A stretch of DNA of 64,000 nucleotides, taken from assembly GCA_000746015.1 (NCBI GenBank), contig JQKK01000011.1, positions 90,007 through 154,006 on the forward strand, written 5' to 3'. Shown here one piece after another: positions 1-8,799 of the stretch. The stretch comes from Lachnospiraceae bacterium MA2020. Its GTDB lineage: Bacteria; Bacillota; Clostridia; Lachnospirales; Lachnospiraceae. A program made the position numbers and the translations under genes. Positions within the stretch are counted from its first letter, which is position 1, and the number at the start of each line of letters is the position of its first letter. The notes below the pieces were generated by a model. It had not been told where the DNA came from, did no database searches, and was given only the letters and a program-made list of their open reading frames with translations.

Positions 1-207
1 GCAATCTCTGCCTGCGTAGTCGGCGGCGTCAGCGCATACGGCGGCAGCGGAAGTGTATTTGGAATGATAGTCGGTGCTACACTTATCGGTGTCATCAACC
101 TTGGAATGTCACTTATGGGTATCGATGCAAACTGGCAGAAAGTAGTAAAGGGAGGCGTTTTGCTCGGAGCTGTAGTATTTGAGATACTTAATAATAAGAA
201 GAAATAA
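1..207 (+). CDS. Sugar ABC transporter permease, C-terminal end (partial)
   Basis: The frame is open from the first base to TAA at 205-207 and gives 68 residues. It is rich in Gly, Ala and Val, has two hydrophobic stretches (about residues 4-13 and 20-39) and a basic NKKK tail. The pattern GSGSVFGMIVGATLIGVINLGMSL matches in kind the last segments of RbsC/XylH/MglC-type permeases, which import ribose, galactose or xylose with a periplasmic-type binding protein and a double ATPase. Only the C-terminus is present, so substrate cannot be assigned. A hairpin terminator follows. Confidence 0.75.
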   Translation, partial: AISACVVGGVSAYGGSGSVFGMIVGATLIGVINLGMSLMGIDANWQKVVKGGVLLGAVVFEILNNKKK

Positions 208-232
208 GAGTCAGAAAGTATAAATACCATTG

Positions 233-260
233 AAAGCCACTCAGCAATGGGTGGCTTTTG
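233..260 (+). terminator. Hairpin terminator after the permease
   Basis: Arms AAAGCCAC (233-240) and GTGGCTTT (251-258) pair exactly around a 10-base loop and are followed by TTTTG. This closes the permease operon. Confidence 0.75.
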
Positions 261-390
261 ACATTTCGAAACACTTTTTGTTTTGTGCAATATACTTGCT
301 AAAAATAAAAAATGAATAGATACATTTTACGTTAGGTATACATTTTGATGAATAATCTGTAATTTTTTTAGTGAAAAGTTGTAAAATATG

Positions 391-419
391 TTCACAATTT
401 AGTACGAGAGTGTTATAAT
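391..419 (+). promoter_or_regulatory. Promoter of glgCD
   Basis: TTCACA (391-396), 17 bases, then TATAAT (414-419), with TG one base upstream of the -10 (extended -10). It implies a leader of roughly 165 bases before the glgC start. The leader holds a hairpin (TATGCAC 448-454 with GTGCATA 472-478) and a GC-rich patch around 490-505. I recognise no riboswitch class there. Confidence 0.65.
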
Positions 420-593
420 CGTAGAATAGCAGGGGTTTGCAGATTACTATGCACGTTTTGAAGGACTTTTTGTGCATACAATAGTTTTCTGCGCGCGGAA
501 GCGCATTGGGGGTTCAATTCCATATAGAGCATCAGTGTGCACCGCGATTACGGCTTAACTTACTATATAACACAACTTTATGAGGTGATGCGA

Positions 594-1868
594 ATGATTA
601 AGAAAGAGATGATCGCCATGCTTCTAGCTGGAGGGCAGGGAAGCAGACTTGGCGTTCTGACGACCCGAATGGCAAAACCGGCCGTATCGTTTGGAGGGAA
701 GTATAGAATAATCGACTTTCCGCTGAGCAACTGTATCAATTCAGGTGTTGATACAGTAGGCGTATTGACGCAGTACCAGCCACTTAAGCTTAATTCTCAC
801 ATCGGAATAGGTATACCGTGGGATCTCGACAGAAATGTCGGAGGTGTATCGGTACTTCCACCATATGAGAAGAGCACAGACAGTGAGTGGTATACTGGCA
901 CGGCTAATGCTATCTTACAGAACTTAGAGTACATGGAGAGCTACAATCCTGATTATGTACTCATTCTTTCTGGAGACCACATTTACAAAATGGATTATGA
1001 GGTTATGCTCGATTTCCACAAGGCGAACGGAGCTGCAGTTACTATTGCTGCAATGCCGGTGCCTATGGAGGAGGCAAGCCGCTTTGGTATCGTTATCACA
1101 GACGAAAACCGAAGGATTCAGGAATTTGAAGAGAAGCCTGCGAAGCCAAGGAGCAACCTTGCTTCAATGGGTATTTACATCTTCTCCTGGAAGGTGCTTA
1201 AAGAAGCGCTGCTTGCAAACTCTGATCAGGAAGGACTTGACTTTGGTAAGCATGTAATTCCGTATCTTCACGAAAGAGGCGAGAAGATGTATGCCTTTGA
1301 GTTTAACGGATACTGGAAGGATGTTGGAACACTCAATTCATATTGGGAAGCCAACATGGAGCTTATCGATATCATTCCGGAGTTTAATCTTTACGAAGAA
1401 TATTGGAGAATCTTTACCAAGAGTGAGAATCTTCCGCCACAGTACATCGCAGACAGCTCTGCTATCGAGAAGAGTATCATCGGAGAGGGCTCTGAAGTTT
1501 ATGGCGAGGTCAAAAGCTCAGTACTTGGCTGCGGCGTGACCATAGGCAAGGGCAGCGTTATCAGAGACTCTATAATTATGAATAATGCCGTCATCGGAAA
1601 TGATTGTGTAATAGACAAGGCGATCATTGCTGAGGGCGCTCGTATAGGAAATAAAGTTACACTTGGCGCCGGTGAAGAGGTTGAAAATGACACAAAGCCT
1701 CAGATCTACAATCATGGTATAGTTACCATCGGTGAGAATTCTGACATTCCATCAGGTCTTACCGTAGGCAAGAATACGGTTCTTGCAGGGGAATTTGAGC
1801 TCGGAGAGTTTGAGGGCGCAACAGTTCCTTCCGGAAAATCTTTGATCAAGGCAGGTGGCAGACCATGA
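594..1868 (+). CDS. glgC: Glucose-1-phosphate adenylyltransferase (ADP-glucose pyrophosphorylase), catalytic subunit
   Basis: Makes ADP-glucose from glucose-1-phosphate and ATP, the committed step of bacterial glycogen synthesis in the cytoplasm. The 424-residue product is normal for the family. It has the N-terminal nucleotidyltransferase motif [10 protein letters not shown], the activator/FBP-region [21 protein letters not shown], and [10 protein letters not shown], followed by a left-handed beta-helix of hexapeptide repeats from about residue 290. An upstream in-frame ATG at 537 exists, but GAGGTG at 582-587 sits correctly only for the ATG at 594. The stop codon overlaps the glgD start (ATGA at 1865-1868), so the two subunits are translationally coupled. 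Confidence 0.95.
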   Translation: MIKKEMIAMLLAGGQGSRLGVLTTRMAKPAVSFGGKYRIIDFPLSNCINSGVDTVGVLTQYQPLKLNSHIGIGIPWDLDRNVGGVSVLPPYEKSTDSEWYTGTANAILQNLEYMESYNPDYVLILSGDHIYKMDYEVMLDFHKANGAAVTIAAMPVPMEEASRFGIVITDENRRIQEFEEKPAKPRSNLASMGIYIFSWKVLKEALLANSDQEGLDFGKHVIPYLHERGEKMYAFEFNGYWKDVGTLNSYWEANMELIDIIPEFNLYEEYWRIFTKSENLPPQYIADSSAIEKSIIGEGSEVYGEVKSSVLGCGVTIGKGSVIRDSIIMNNAVIGNDCVIDKAIIAEGARIGNKVTLGAGEEVENDTKPQIYNHGIVTIGENSDIPSGLTVGKNTVLAGEFELGEFEGATVPSGKSLIKAGGRP

Positions 1869-2983
1869 GGGCTATAGGAATAATACTGGCAGGTGGTAAC
1901 AATCACCGAATGAAAGAACTTTCCAGAAAGCGTGCTATTGCGGCTATGCCGATCGCCGGCAGCTATAGAAGCATCGACTTTGCACTGAGCAACATGACAA
2001 ACTCACATATTCAGAAGGTTGCTGTTTTCACTCAGTACAATGCAAGAAGCTTAAATCAGCACTTAAGTTCATCAAAATGGTGGGACTTTGGACGTAAGCA
2101 GGGCGGACTTTATGTATTTACACCGTCCATTACTCAGGACAATAACCTTTGGTACCGCGGTACCGCAGATGCTATATATCAGAATCTTTCATATCTTAAG
2201 GACAGTCATGAGCCTTATGTAATCATCACATCAGGTGACGGCGTATATAAGCTCGACTACAATAAAGTCCTTGAGTATCACATCAAGAAAAAGGCTGATA
2301 TCACAGTTGTCTGCAAGGAGATGGGACAGGAAGAAAACGTTGATCGTTTCGGAGTTGTCCGCATGAATGAGGAGTCAAGGATCATAGACTTTGAAGAAAA
2401 GCCTATCCTTGCAAAGACAAACATTGTATCCTGCGGAATCTACATTATCCGCCGTCGACAGCTCATCGAGCTTATCGAGAAGTGCGCAGAAGAAGACAGA
2501 CATGACTTTGTAAGCGACATCATCATAAGATACAGAAGCCAAAAGAGGATTTACGGCTACAAGATGACTGACTACTGGAGAAATGTGGCAACCGTTGATG
2601 ATTATTTCAAGACAAATATGGATTTCCTCAAACCGGAAGTGAGAAATTACTTCTTTAAGGAATATCCGGATGTGTATTCAAAGGTTGATGATATGCCGCC
2701 GGCTAAGTATAACGTTGGCGCAAATCTTTCAAACAGCCTTGTATCTTCGGGAAGTATCATAAACGGTACAGTTCAGGACTCAGTATTATTTAAGAAAGTA
2801 TTCGTAGGCAACAATTGCTTTATCAAGAATTCAATCATCTTAAATGATGTATATATTGGGGATAATACACATATTGAGAATTGTATTGTTGAAAGCCACG
2901 GTACTATCAGAGCAAATTCCTACTACAAAGGTGAGGATGGCATCCAGATTGTAGTGGAAAAAAATGATAGATACGTGTTGTGA
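1865..2983 (+). CDS. glgD: GlgD, regulatory/paralogous subunit of ADP-glucose pyrophosphorylase
   Basis: The 372-residue paralogue of GlgC is found in Bacillota and forms a hetero-oligomer with it to raise activity. It keeps the fold ([45 protein letters not shown]). The glycine-rich nucleotide loop is altered (GGNNHRM instead of GGxGxRL), and SGDH is SGDG, in line with a non-catalytic subunit. The C-terminus is a hexapeptide-repeat helix. It overlaps glgC by 4 bases. Its stop codon lies inside the 5' arm of the long helix described for 2977-3187. Confidence 0.93.
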   Translation: MRAIGIILAGGNNHRMKELSRKRAIAAMPIAGSYRSIDFALSNMTNSHIQKVAVFTQYNARSLNQHLSSSKWWDFGRKQGGLYVFTPSITQDNNLWYRGTADAIYQNLSYLKDSHEPYVIITSGDGVYKLDYNKVLEYHIKKKADITVVCKEMGQEENVDRFGVVRMNEESRIIDFEEKPILAKTNIVSCGIYIIRRRQLIELIEKCAEEDRHDFVSDIIIRYRSQKRIYGYKMTDYWRNVATVDDYFKTNMDFLKPEVRNYFFKEYPDVYSKVDDMPPAKYNVGANLSNSLVSSGSIINGTVQDSVLFKKVFVGNNCFIKNSIILNDVYIGDNTHIENCIVESHGTIRANSYYKGEDGIQIVVEKNDRYVL

Positions 2984-3187
2984 TACTAGTGCCGAAAGTC
3001 AAGCCGCGGTTGTGCTTGCACATATAGCGGATTGACCTTATGGCACGAACAGTCATGAGGAAGAAGCAATTTGCGAAGCAAATTAGCGGAATCCGAATGA
3101 CTGTAGGATTGCGGGAGCTGCGCAGCAGCGAAGCAATCCGTAAGTATCACAACAACATAAATAAGGTCAAAAGAGCTCACGCTCTTT
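2977..3187. ncRNA. Highly structured, pseudoknot-capable intergenic element of unknown class
   Basis: Almost every base between glgD and spoVG can pair. Exact helices are GTTGTGATACT (2977-2987) with AGTATCACAAC (3143-3153); GTGCC (2989-2993) with GGCAC (3042-3046); CCGC with GCGG plus TCAA with TTGA around a TGTG-CTTG-CACA hairpin (2999-3035); CAGTCAT (3050-3056) with ATGACTG (3097-3103) enclosing AATTTGC-GAA-GCAAATT (3068-3084); and GGATTGC (3106-3112) with GCAATCC (3133-3139). A second 10-bp helix, TTGACCTTAT (3032-3041) with ATAAGGTCAA (3161-3170), crosses the first. A final hairpin AAAGAGC-TCAC-GCTCTTT (3170-3187) has no T-run. Open frames here are short and have no family resemblance, so it is either a structured RNA or a folded repeat element. 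I do not recognise the class. The strand is unproven; glgD/spoVG transcription is on plus. Confidence 0.6.
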
Positions 3188-3236
3188 AGATAAACTAATA
3201 TAACACTATAACACTAATCCATAGGGGGATGGGGAC

Positions 3237-3551
3237 ATGATGGAAATTACTGACGTAAGAGTAAGAAGACTTACAAACACAGGCAAGATGAGAGCACTTG
3301 TATCGGTTACACTTGATGATGTTTTTGTTGTACACGATATCAAGATCATCGAGGGAGAGAAGGGACTCTTTATTGCAATGCCAAGCCGCAAGGCATCTGA
3401 CGGAGTGTTTAGGGATATTGCACATCCTATCAACACTGAGACAAGGACAAAGATGCAGAATCTTATCCTTGAGCGTTATCAGCAGTCACTTACCGAGCCG
3501 ATCGAGGAGGTAACTGCTACTGAGGCTGCTCCGGAAGCCGCATTGGTATAA
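3237..3551 (+). CDS. spoVG: SpoVG, septation/sporulation regulator family, RNA/DNA-binding
   Basis: The 104-residue protein carries the SpoVG signature: [10 protein letters not shown], then [25 protein letters not shown], then LFIAMPSRK and FRDIAHPIN. In other Bacillota SpoVG is a small nucleic-acid-binding regulator of division-septum placement, capsule and virulence genes, and it is kept in non-spore-formers. The start is preceded by a G-rich ribosome site (GGGGGATGGGG at 3224-3234). The C-terminal tail is Glu/Ala-rich. A strong terminator follows directly, so it forms the end of a unit that begins at or after the structured element. Confidence 0.95.
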   Translation: MMEITDVRVRRLTNTGKMRALVSVTLDDVFVVHDIKIIEGEKGLFIAMPSRKASDGVFRDIAHPINTETRTKMQNLILERYQQSLTEPIEEVTATEAAPEAALV

Positions 3552-3568
3552 TCTGTTATCATGTAATG

Positions 3569-3604
3569 AAACCCCCGCAGACTTTAATGGTCTGTGGGGG
3601 TTTA
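3569..3604 (+). terminator. Strong terminator after spoVG
   Basis: AACCCCCGCAGAC and GTCTGTGGGGGTTT form a GC-rich stem around a short loop, followed by TTTACTG. Confidence 0.85.
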
Positions 3605-3642
3605 CTGTTGCACAAAATCATTATATAGTAAACGAAAAAGGG

Positions 3643-3744
3643 AGAGCCGCCCGGATGACCGGACGGCTGGAAGTATGAAAAAAGGGATTTATTTATCAAA
3701 AATTGAATGGAGGCTGTGTGCACCTTCATAAGATTTTTGATAAA
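3643..3744. other. Two strong hairpins in the spoVG-proC gap
   Basis: The gap from 3605 to 3816 has no gene. It holds a GC-rich hairpin AGCCGcCCGG-ATGA-CCGGaCGGCT (about 3645-3668) and a long AT-rich stem TTTATCAAAAAT (3692-3703) with ATTTTTGATAAA (3733-3744), whose interior pairs again (TGAAtGG with CCTTCA). I see no T-run directly after either, so these are not plain terminators. They could be a small RNA or the proC leader. Confidence 0.5.
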
Positions 3745-3816
3745 CTAATCATAGCAACCTGTTGTGAAGAAACAAAGTAGTGATTGTGGCTAATATGTGA
3801 AAAGGAGCTTAATTTT

Positions 3817-4611
3817 ATGCGGATTGGATTCATTGGAACAGGTAACATGGCAAGTGCTATCATAGGAGGTATCCTTGAAAAAGGGATAGTGAGCGCTGAT
3901 AATATCATCAGTTCTGACAAGAATGAACCACAGAGAAAAGCAGTAGAGGAAAAGTATCATATCCATACTACCGGCGATAACTGCGAAGCTGTGAGAGAAA
4001 GTGATATTTTGTTTTTATGTGTAAAGCCTCAGATGATCGCTGATGTAGTAAATGAGATAAGCGGTGAAGTAAAAGATGACCAGCTTTTGATCTCTATAGT
4101 TGCCGGCAAATCTCTTGACTGGTACTATGAAGCTTTTGGCAGAAATATAAGACTTATCAGGACTATGCCAAATACTCCGGCACTTGTTGGTGAAGCTATG
4201 ATCGCGGCAGTTATCGGTAAGGGAGTAAGTGATGCGCAAAAAGATGATGCACTTAAGCTCCTTGCTGCATGCGGACAGGTTGAAGTAGTGGGTGAAAACC
4301 TGATGGATGCTGTAGTTGCGGTAAGCGGAAGCTCACCTGCTTATGTATTCATGCTCATAGAGGCAATGGCAGATGCCGCGGTCAGCGAAGGCATGCCAAG
4401 GGCACAGGCATATAAGTTTGCTTCACAGGCAGTACTCGGAAGTGCAAAGATGGCACTTACACTCGGTAAACATCCGGGAGAGCTTAAAGATATGGTATGC
4501 TCACCTGCCGGAACAACTATCGAGGCAGTAAGGGTACTTGAGAATCTTGGCTTCAGAAGCAGCATCATAGAAGCAATGAAAGCATGTGCTGAAGTCAACA
4601 GAAATTTATAA
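3817..4611 (+). CDS. proC: Pyrroline-5-carboxylate reductase
   Basis: Catalyses the last step of proline synthesis, NAD(P)H-dependent reduction of pyrroline-5-carboxylate, in the cytoplasm. The 264-residue length fits. There is an N-terminal Rossmann motif GFIGTGNMASAI and FLCVKPQ. The C-terminal dimerisation/active-site signature runs from SGSSPAYVFMLIEAMADAA to HPGELKDMVCSPAGTTIEA. An earlier in-frame ATG at 3784 is rejected because AAAGGAG at 3801-3807 is placed for the ATG at 3817. It stands alone with its own upstream hairpins and precedes an independent promoter for the next gene. Confidence 0.95.
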   Translation: MRIGFIGTGNMASAIIGGILEKGIVSADNIISSDKNEPQRKAVEEKYHIHTTGDNCEAVRESDILFLCVKPQMIADVVNEISGEVKDDQLLISIVAGKSLDWYYEAFGRNIRLIRTMPNTPALVGEAMIAAVIGKGVSDAQKDDALKLLAACGQVEVVGENLMDAVVAVSGSSPAYVFMLIEAMADAAVSEGMPRAQAYKFASQAVLGSAKMALTLGKHPGELKDMVCSPAGTTIEAVRVLENLGFRSSIIEAMKACAEVNRNL

Positions 4612-4635
4612 TAGATTTATAAGATGCTTGAATTC

Positions 4636-4664
4636 TTGGACTTTCGGGGCATTTATGATATAAT
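4636..4664 (+). promoter_or_regulatory. Promoter of the phosphoglucomutase gene
   Basis: TTGGAC (4636-4641), a 17-base spacer, and TATAAT (4659-4664) with an upstream TGA making an extended -10. GAGGAGG follows about 30 bases later, just before the ATG at 4707. Confidence 0.8.
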
Positions 4665-4706
4665 GTAGGTTGCATTATAATTGATACATATCGAGGAGGT
4701 TATGTA

Positions 4707-6437
4707 ATGGAAGATTTTCAGAAGAAATATGAGTATTGGCTCGCCGATCCTTATTTTGATGACGAGACAAAAGCCGAGCTCAAGGCTATTGAAGGAAACA
4801 AGACAGAGATAGAGGATCGTTTCTATAAGGATCTTGAGTTTGGTACAGGCGGACTTAGAGGCGTTATTGGCGCTGGTTCTAACCGCATGAACATTTATAC
4901 AGTAAGAAAGGCAACACAGGGACTTGCAAACTATATCCTTAAAGAGGGTACACAGGATAAGGGCGTTGCGATCGCTTATGACTGCCGTAGAATGTCACCA
5001 GAGTTCGCTGATATCGCAGCACTCTGCCTTAATGCAAACGGTATCAAGGCTTATGTCTTTGATGCACTCAGACCTACACCGGAGCTTTCATTTGCACTTA
5101 GAGAGCTTCACTGCACAGCAGGTATTGTAGTTACAGCAAGCCACAATCCGCCTGAGTACAATGGCTACAAGGTATATTGGGAGGATGGCGCACAGATTAC
5201 ATCTCCTCGTGATACAGATATCATTAATGAAGTTGCAGCTGTAAAAGAGTACAGCGATGCAAAGACAATGGACAAGGATGAGGCTATTAAGGCTGGTCTT
5301 TACAATGTTATCGGTAAAGAGATCGATGACAAGTACATGGCTGAGCTTAAGAAGCAGATCATCCATCCTGAAGTCATCAAGGAAGTTGCAGACGATATCA
5401 AGATCGTTTACACACCATTCCACGGCACAGGTAACGTACCTGTAAGAAGGATCCTTTCTGAGCTTGGATTCAAGAATGTATATATCGTTCCTGAGCAGGA
5501 GCTTCCGGATCCTGACTTTACAACTCTTGAGTATCCTAACCCAGAGGATCCTAAGGCATTTGAGCTTGCACTCAAGCTTGCCAAGGAAAAGGATGCAGAC
5601 ATCGTTCTTGCTACAGATCCTGATGCAGACCGTCTTGGAATTTATGCTAAGGATACAGCTACAGGCGAGTACATGAGCTTCACAGGCAACATGTCTGGTA
5701 TGCTTATCGCTGAGTACCGTATCAGAGAGCTCGCTGCTATGGGCAAGCTTCCTGCAAACGGAGCACTTATCAAGACTATCGTATCTTCAAACCTTGCAGA
5801 TCCTATCGCTGAGGAGTACAAGCTTAAGCTTATCGAAGTTCTTACAGGCTTCAAGTACATCGGTGAGCAGATCAAGTGGTTCGAGGAGAATCATACAAAC
5901 GAGTACGTATTCGGCTATGAGGAGTCATATGGCTGTCTCGTAGGTACACATGCTCGTGATAAGGACGCTGTAGTTGCTGTTATGTGTCTTGCAGAAGTTG
6001 CTGCATGGTGCAAGAAGAACGGCATCACAGTATGGGATCAGATGCTCAACATCTACAAGAAGTATGGCTACTACAGAGAAGGTATCCACACAGTTACACT
6101 TAAGGGTGTTGACGGTGCTGCCCAGATCAAGGGTATCATGGACAGGATCAGACAGAATCCTCCAAAGGAGTTTGCCGGACTTAAGGTTAAGGAGTATCGT
6201 GATTACAAGGCTGATAAGGCTGTTGATCTTGAGAGCGGAGCAGAGAAGAAGACAGGTCTTCCTGAGTCAAACGTTCTTTACTTCGATCTTGAGAACAATT
6301 CATGGTGCTGTGTTCGTCCTTCAGGTACAGAGCCAAAGATCAAGTTCTACATGGGCGTAAAGGGCACAAGCCTTGAGGATTCAGCTGCTAAGCTTGAAGA
6401 GCTCAGAGACGATGTAGTTAAGAAGTTAGCTGAATAA
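4707..6437 (+). CDS. Phospho-sugar mutase (alpha-phosphoglucomutase)
   Basis: Interconverts glucose-1-phosphate and glucose-6-phosphate, linking glycolysis to glycogen and to nucleotide-sugar supply. The 576-residue protein has the four family landmarks: phosphoserine loop TASHNPPEYNGYK (about residue 142), metal loop ATDPDADR (about 302), sugar-binding GYEESYG (about 405) and phosphate-binding RPSGTEPKIKF (about 537). Length and motifs fit the PgcA-type enzymes of Bacillota better than the short PGM/PMM type. Highly regular codon use suggests strong expression. It has its own promoter and an excellent ribosome site. The GT87-like gene starts only a dozen bases after the stop. Confidence 0.93.
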   Translation: MEDFQKKYEYWLADPYFDDETKAELKAIEGNKTEIEDRFYKDLEFGTGGLRGVIGAGSNRMNIYTVRKATQGLANYILKEGTQDKGVAIAYDCRRMSPEFADIAALCLNANGIKAYVFDALRPTPELSFALRELHCTAGIVVTASHNPPEYNGYKVYWEDGAQITSPRDTDIINEVAAVKEYSDAKTMDKDEAIKAGLYNVIGKEIDDKYMAELKKQIIHPEVIKEVADDIKIVYTPFHGTGNVPVRRILSELGFKNVYIVPEQELPDPDFTTLEYPNPEDPKAFELALKLAKEKDADIVLATDPDADRLGIYAKDTATGEYMSFTGNMSGMLIAEYRIRELAAMGKLPANGALIKTIVSSNLADPIAEEYKLKLIEVLTGFKYIGEQIKWFEENHTNEYVFGYEESYGCLVGTHARDKDAVVAVMCLAEVAAWCKKNGITVWDQMLNIYKKYGYYREGIHTVTLKGVDGAAQIKGIMDRIRQNPPKEFAGLKVKEYRDYKADKAVDLESGAEKKTGLPESNVLYFDLENNSWCCVRPSGTEPKIKFYMGVKGTSLEDSAAKLEELRDDVVKKLAE

Positions 6438-6449
6438 GCGGTGATAGAA

Positions 6450-7628
6450 ATGACATTAGATGCCACCAAAAAGAAAATACTATATTGTGTGCTGCTTTTG
6501 GCGGCATTGATATCTATAGCGGCGGGCGCAAAAAACGCCCTCCGCTTTAGTCAGGATTTTCAGTGGGATGCGGCGAAGTGCCTCATGCTTAGGATCAATC
6601 CTTATGAGGTTAGCCTTTCTCCCACTGCACAGCCTGACCATCCTGCATTAGCAGAGTTTTTTGATTATTTTAATTCAATTGATGCAAAACAGAAAGTGGA
6701 GGCTAATCAGTTTCCGAGCCTTCTCTTTTTATTGTCTATATTTACTTTGATGCCGTATAGAGTGGCAGTCGTTTTATGGCTTGTTCTCAATTTACTTTTT
6801 ACGGCAGGGATCGTTTATTTACTTAGAAAAACCTTTATGAAGCAGCTTTCAAAAGATGTTTACATAATTTTGTCGCTTTTGATGGTTGCGGGTACGCCCT
6901 GGAGGAACCAGATAGGTGTCGGGCAGCATACGCTGTTTTCACTTTTCTTTTTCCTTTTGGCAGTTTACCTTTCTGAGAGCGGAAAATGGATTCCGTCTTC
7001 TCTTGCACTGGCTGTTTCATATTTCAAATATACGCTTACGGCTCCGCTTGCGCTGTACTTTATATATAAGAAGAAATGGCGTGAGTTTGCAGTCTCTGTA
7101 GCCTTGCATATTGCAGGGACAGCATTTGGAGCATGGTGGCTGGGCACCTCATTCATCGACATGATAAAGCAGCCGCTTGCTGTGTCATCAGTGCTTGCAA
7201 GTGAGGGAAGCATCGATATAAGCGCTTTGAGCGGAGGTGCATCTTGGGCGATGATAGCAGCGCTTGCAGTCATGATACTGCTTTTTGTAGTCTGCATCAG
7301 GCTTCCGTCAGGGTATGACAGTGAGCTGATCTCATTGCTTACGCTTATAAGCCTTATAATCACTTATCATAGAAGTTACGATTTTTTTGTTATGCCTATT
7401 GCATATGTTGGAGTTTGTGCTATCATCAGCAAGGGTGTCAGGCTTGAAGGAATTTTATTCAGAGCTTATTATTTAATAGTTTTATTGTACATGTTTTTTG
7501 GACTGAGAGTATTTAATGAGAGTGCTGCTTCGCTTTCGGTACTTGCGCTTCTCTACTATACATTTCTTGCGGACTTTGTCCTGATGTTCAGTCGGAATGT
7601 TAAAAACAGTAGTAATGGGAGGAATTGA
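6450..7628 (+). CDS. Polytopic membrane protein, GT87/DUF2029-like (predicted lipid-linked sugar glycosyltransferase)
   Basis: About 392 residues with some ten hydrophobic segments. The motif DFQWDAAKCLMLRINPYE after the first membrane segment has the acidic residue and 'NPY' pattern of GT-C, family 87 (DUF2029) proteins. Those proteins use polyprenyl-phosphate sugars outside the membrane. A GTG at 6441 could start it, but GGTGAT at 6440-6445 is better placed for the ATG at 6450. The stop overlaps the next gene's start by one base. The neighbours (GT2, GtrA-like) are those expected for making and flipping a polyprenyl-phosphate-linked sugar. The exact sugar is unknown. Confidence 0.65.
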   Translation: MTLDATKKKILYCVLLLAALISIAAGAKNALRFSQDFQWDAAKCLMLRINPYEVSLSPTAQPDHPALAEFFDYFNSIDAKQKVEANQFPSLLFLLSIFTLMPYRVAVVLWLVLNLLFTAGIVYLLRKTFMKQLSKDVYIILSLLMVAGTPWRNQIGVGQHTLFSLFFFLLAVYLSESGKWIPSSLALAVSYFKYTLTAPLALYFIYKKKWREFAVSVALHIAGTAFGAWWLGTSFIDMIKQPLAVSSVLASEGSIDISALSGGASWAMIAALAVMILLFVVCIRLPSGYDSELISLLTLISLIITYHRSYDFFVMPIAYVGVCAIISKGVRLEGILFRAYYLIVLLYMFFGLRVFNESAASLSVLALLYYTFLADFVLMFSRNVKNSSNGRN

Positions 7629-8332
7629 TGGATAAGTTGTACATGGTCATACCTGCATATAATGAGCAGGATACTATCAGAGAAGTGATCGATGAGTGGT
7701 ATCCTATGGTCGTTATGACAGGTGCTGACAGCAGACTTGTTATAATAGATGATGGCTCAAAGGATGCTACACATGAAGTTTTGAAGAGTGAAGCAAAATC
7801 AAGGCCACAGCTCATTGTAAAGCATAAAGAAAATTCCGGACATGGTCCGACAATACTTGCAGGATATAAGTATGCACTTGAAGAAGGTGCAGACTATATA
7901 TTCCAGACAGACTCTGACGGGCAGACAAGACCTGAGGAGTTTCCAGCATTTTGGAGATGCCGTCGCCACTATGATATGATAGTGGGCTACCGCAATCACC
8001 GCCAGGACGGTTTCAGCCGTGTGTTTGTTACAAAGGTACTTAAAGCAGTCATATTTATGTGCTTTCACTGCCTTGTTACAGATGCAAATACACCTTTCAG
8101 ACTTATGAAGGCTGAGACACTTAAAAAGGAAATACATCTTGTTCCACGCAACTATTTCCTTACAAATGTACTTTTGACAGTTATCTATACAAAGCACCGC
8201 CGTCAGCTTAAGTTTGTGCCTATCACATTCAGACCGCGTCAGGGCGGAGTGAACTCTATAAATATGAAGCGTATCTTCAACATTGGTAAGAATGCGCTGA
8301 GGGATTTTGTACGTCTTAACAGGACTATATAA
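7628..8332 (+). CDS. Family 2 glycosyltransferase (polyprenyl-phosphate sugar synthase-like)
   Basis: 234 residues with the GT-A pattern IPAYNEQDTI, VIIDDGSKDAT and DSDGQTRPEEF. This resembles dolichol/undecaprenyl-phosphate glycosyl transferases such as DPM1/ArnC, but without C-terminal membrane helices. The start ATG at 7628 lies 5 bases after GGGAGG. An alternative TTG at 7625 is less likely. Adjacent GtrA-like and GT87-like genes support a role in making an undecaprenyl-phosphate sugar donor for surface glycan decoration. The sugar cannot be read from the sequence. Confidence 0.8.
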   Translation: MDKLYMVIPAYNEQDTIREVIDEWYPMVVMTGADSRLVIIDDGSKDATHEVLKSEAKSRPQLIVKHKENSGHGPTILAGYKYALEEGADYIFQTDSDGQTRPEEFPAFWRCRRHYDMIVGYRNHRQDGFSRVFVTKVLKAVIFMCFHCLVTDANTPFRLMKAETLKKEIHLVPRNYFLTNVLLTVIYTKHRRQLKFVPITFRPRQGGVNSINMKRIFNIGKNALRDFVRLNRTI

Positions 8333-8346
8333 GAAAGGATTATATC

Positions 8347-8799
8347 TTGGAAACAACATTGCAGAAACAGACACTTATGCAGCAGATAGTAAAGTTTGGA
8401 GTAGTCGGAGGATTATCATTTGTAATCGATTTTGCTGTATATTCGCTTATAATCAAGATATTCGGAAATGCTAAGACTACTGTAATGGTAGCAGCATTTT
8501 TTGGCTTTGTGATTTCTGTTATTTTTAATTACATTGTCAGCATGAAATTTGTTTTTGAACATGACGAAAATATGGACAAAAAGAAGGAATTTACAATATT
8601 TGTAATTCTTTCTGCAATTGGTCTTTTGCTTAACGAAGGTATCATTATGGGAGTACTTGCAGTTTATGATGCCGTTGCTTTCTTGCAGAGAGGTATCCTT
8701 TGGGATTTCAAGGAGCAGATCGGCAAGATCATTGCTACCGGTCTGGTAATGATATACAACTTTGTCACGAGGAAGATTTTCATTGAAAAGAAAAACTAA
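8347..8799 (+). CDS. GtrA-like membrane protein (putative lipid-linked sugar flippase)
   Basis: 150 residues with four predicted membrane segments and the GtrA-family opening QQIVKFGVVGGLSFVIDFAVYSL. GtrA proteins are thought to flip undecaprenyl-phosphate-linked sugars. The start is a TTG at 8347, with GAAAGG at 8333-8338 upstream. No ATG fits the conserved N-terminus. It sits right after the GT2 gene that would make the lipid-sugar. Its 3' end overlaps the esterase gene by 17 bases. Confidence 0.82.
   Translation: METTLQKQTLMQQIVKFGVVGGLSFVIDFAVYSLIIKIFGNAKTTVMVAAFFGFVISVIFNYIVSMKFVFEHDENMDKKKEFTIFVILSAIGLLLNEGIIMGVLAVYDAVAFLQRGILWDFKEQIGKIIATGLVMIYNFVTRKIFIEKKN

Noticed and set aside
241..477. 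A 78-residue frame on the minus strand before glgC
   Set aside because: It covers the glgC promoter and a terminator, is rich in Cys/Phe/Tyr from AT-rich DNA, and has no ribosome site or family pattern.
500..530. GGTTCAATTCC in the glgC leader, resembling a tRNA T-arm
   Set aside because: No matching acceptor, D or anticodon stems could be drawn around it.
2986..3180. A 64-residue minus-strand frame in the glgD-spoVG gap
   Set aside because: The region is explained by paired helices; the frame has no ribosome site or recognisable family.
7799..8374. A 191-residue minus-strand frame over the GT2 gene
   Set aside because: Complementary shadow of a clear GT2 coding sequence with all family motifs on plus.
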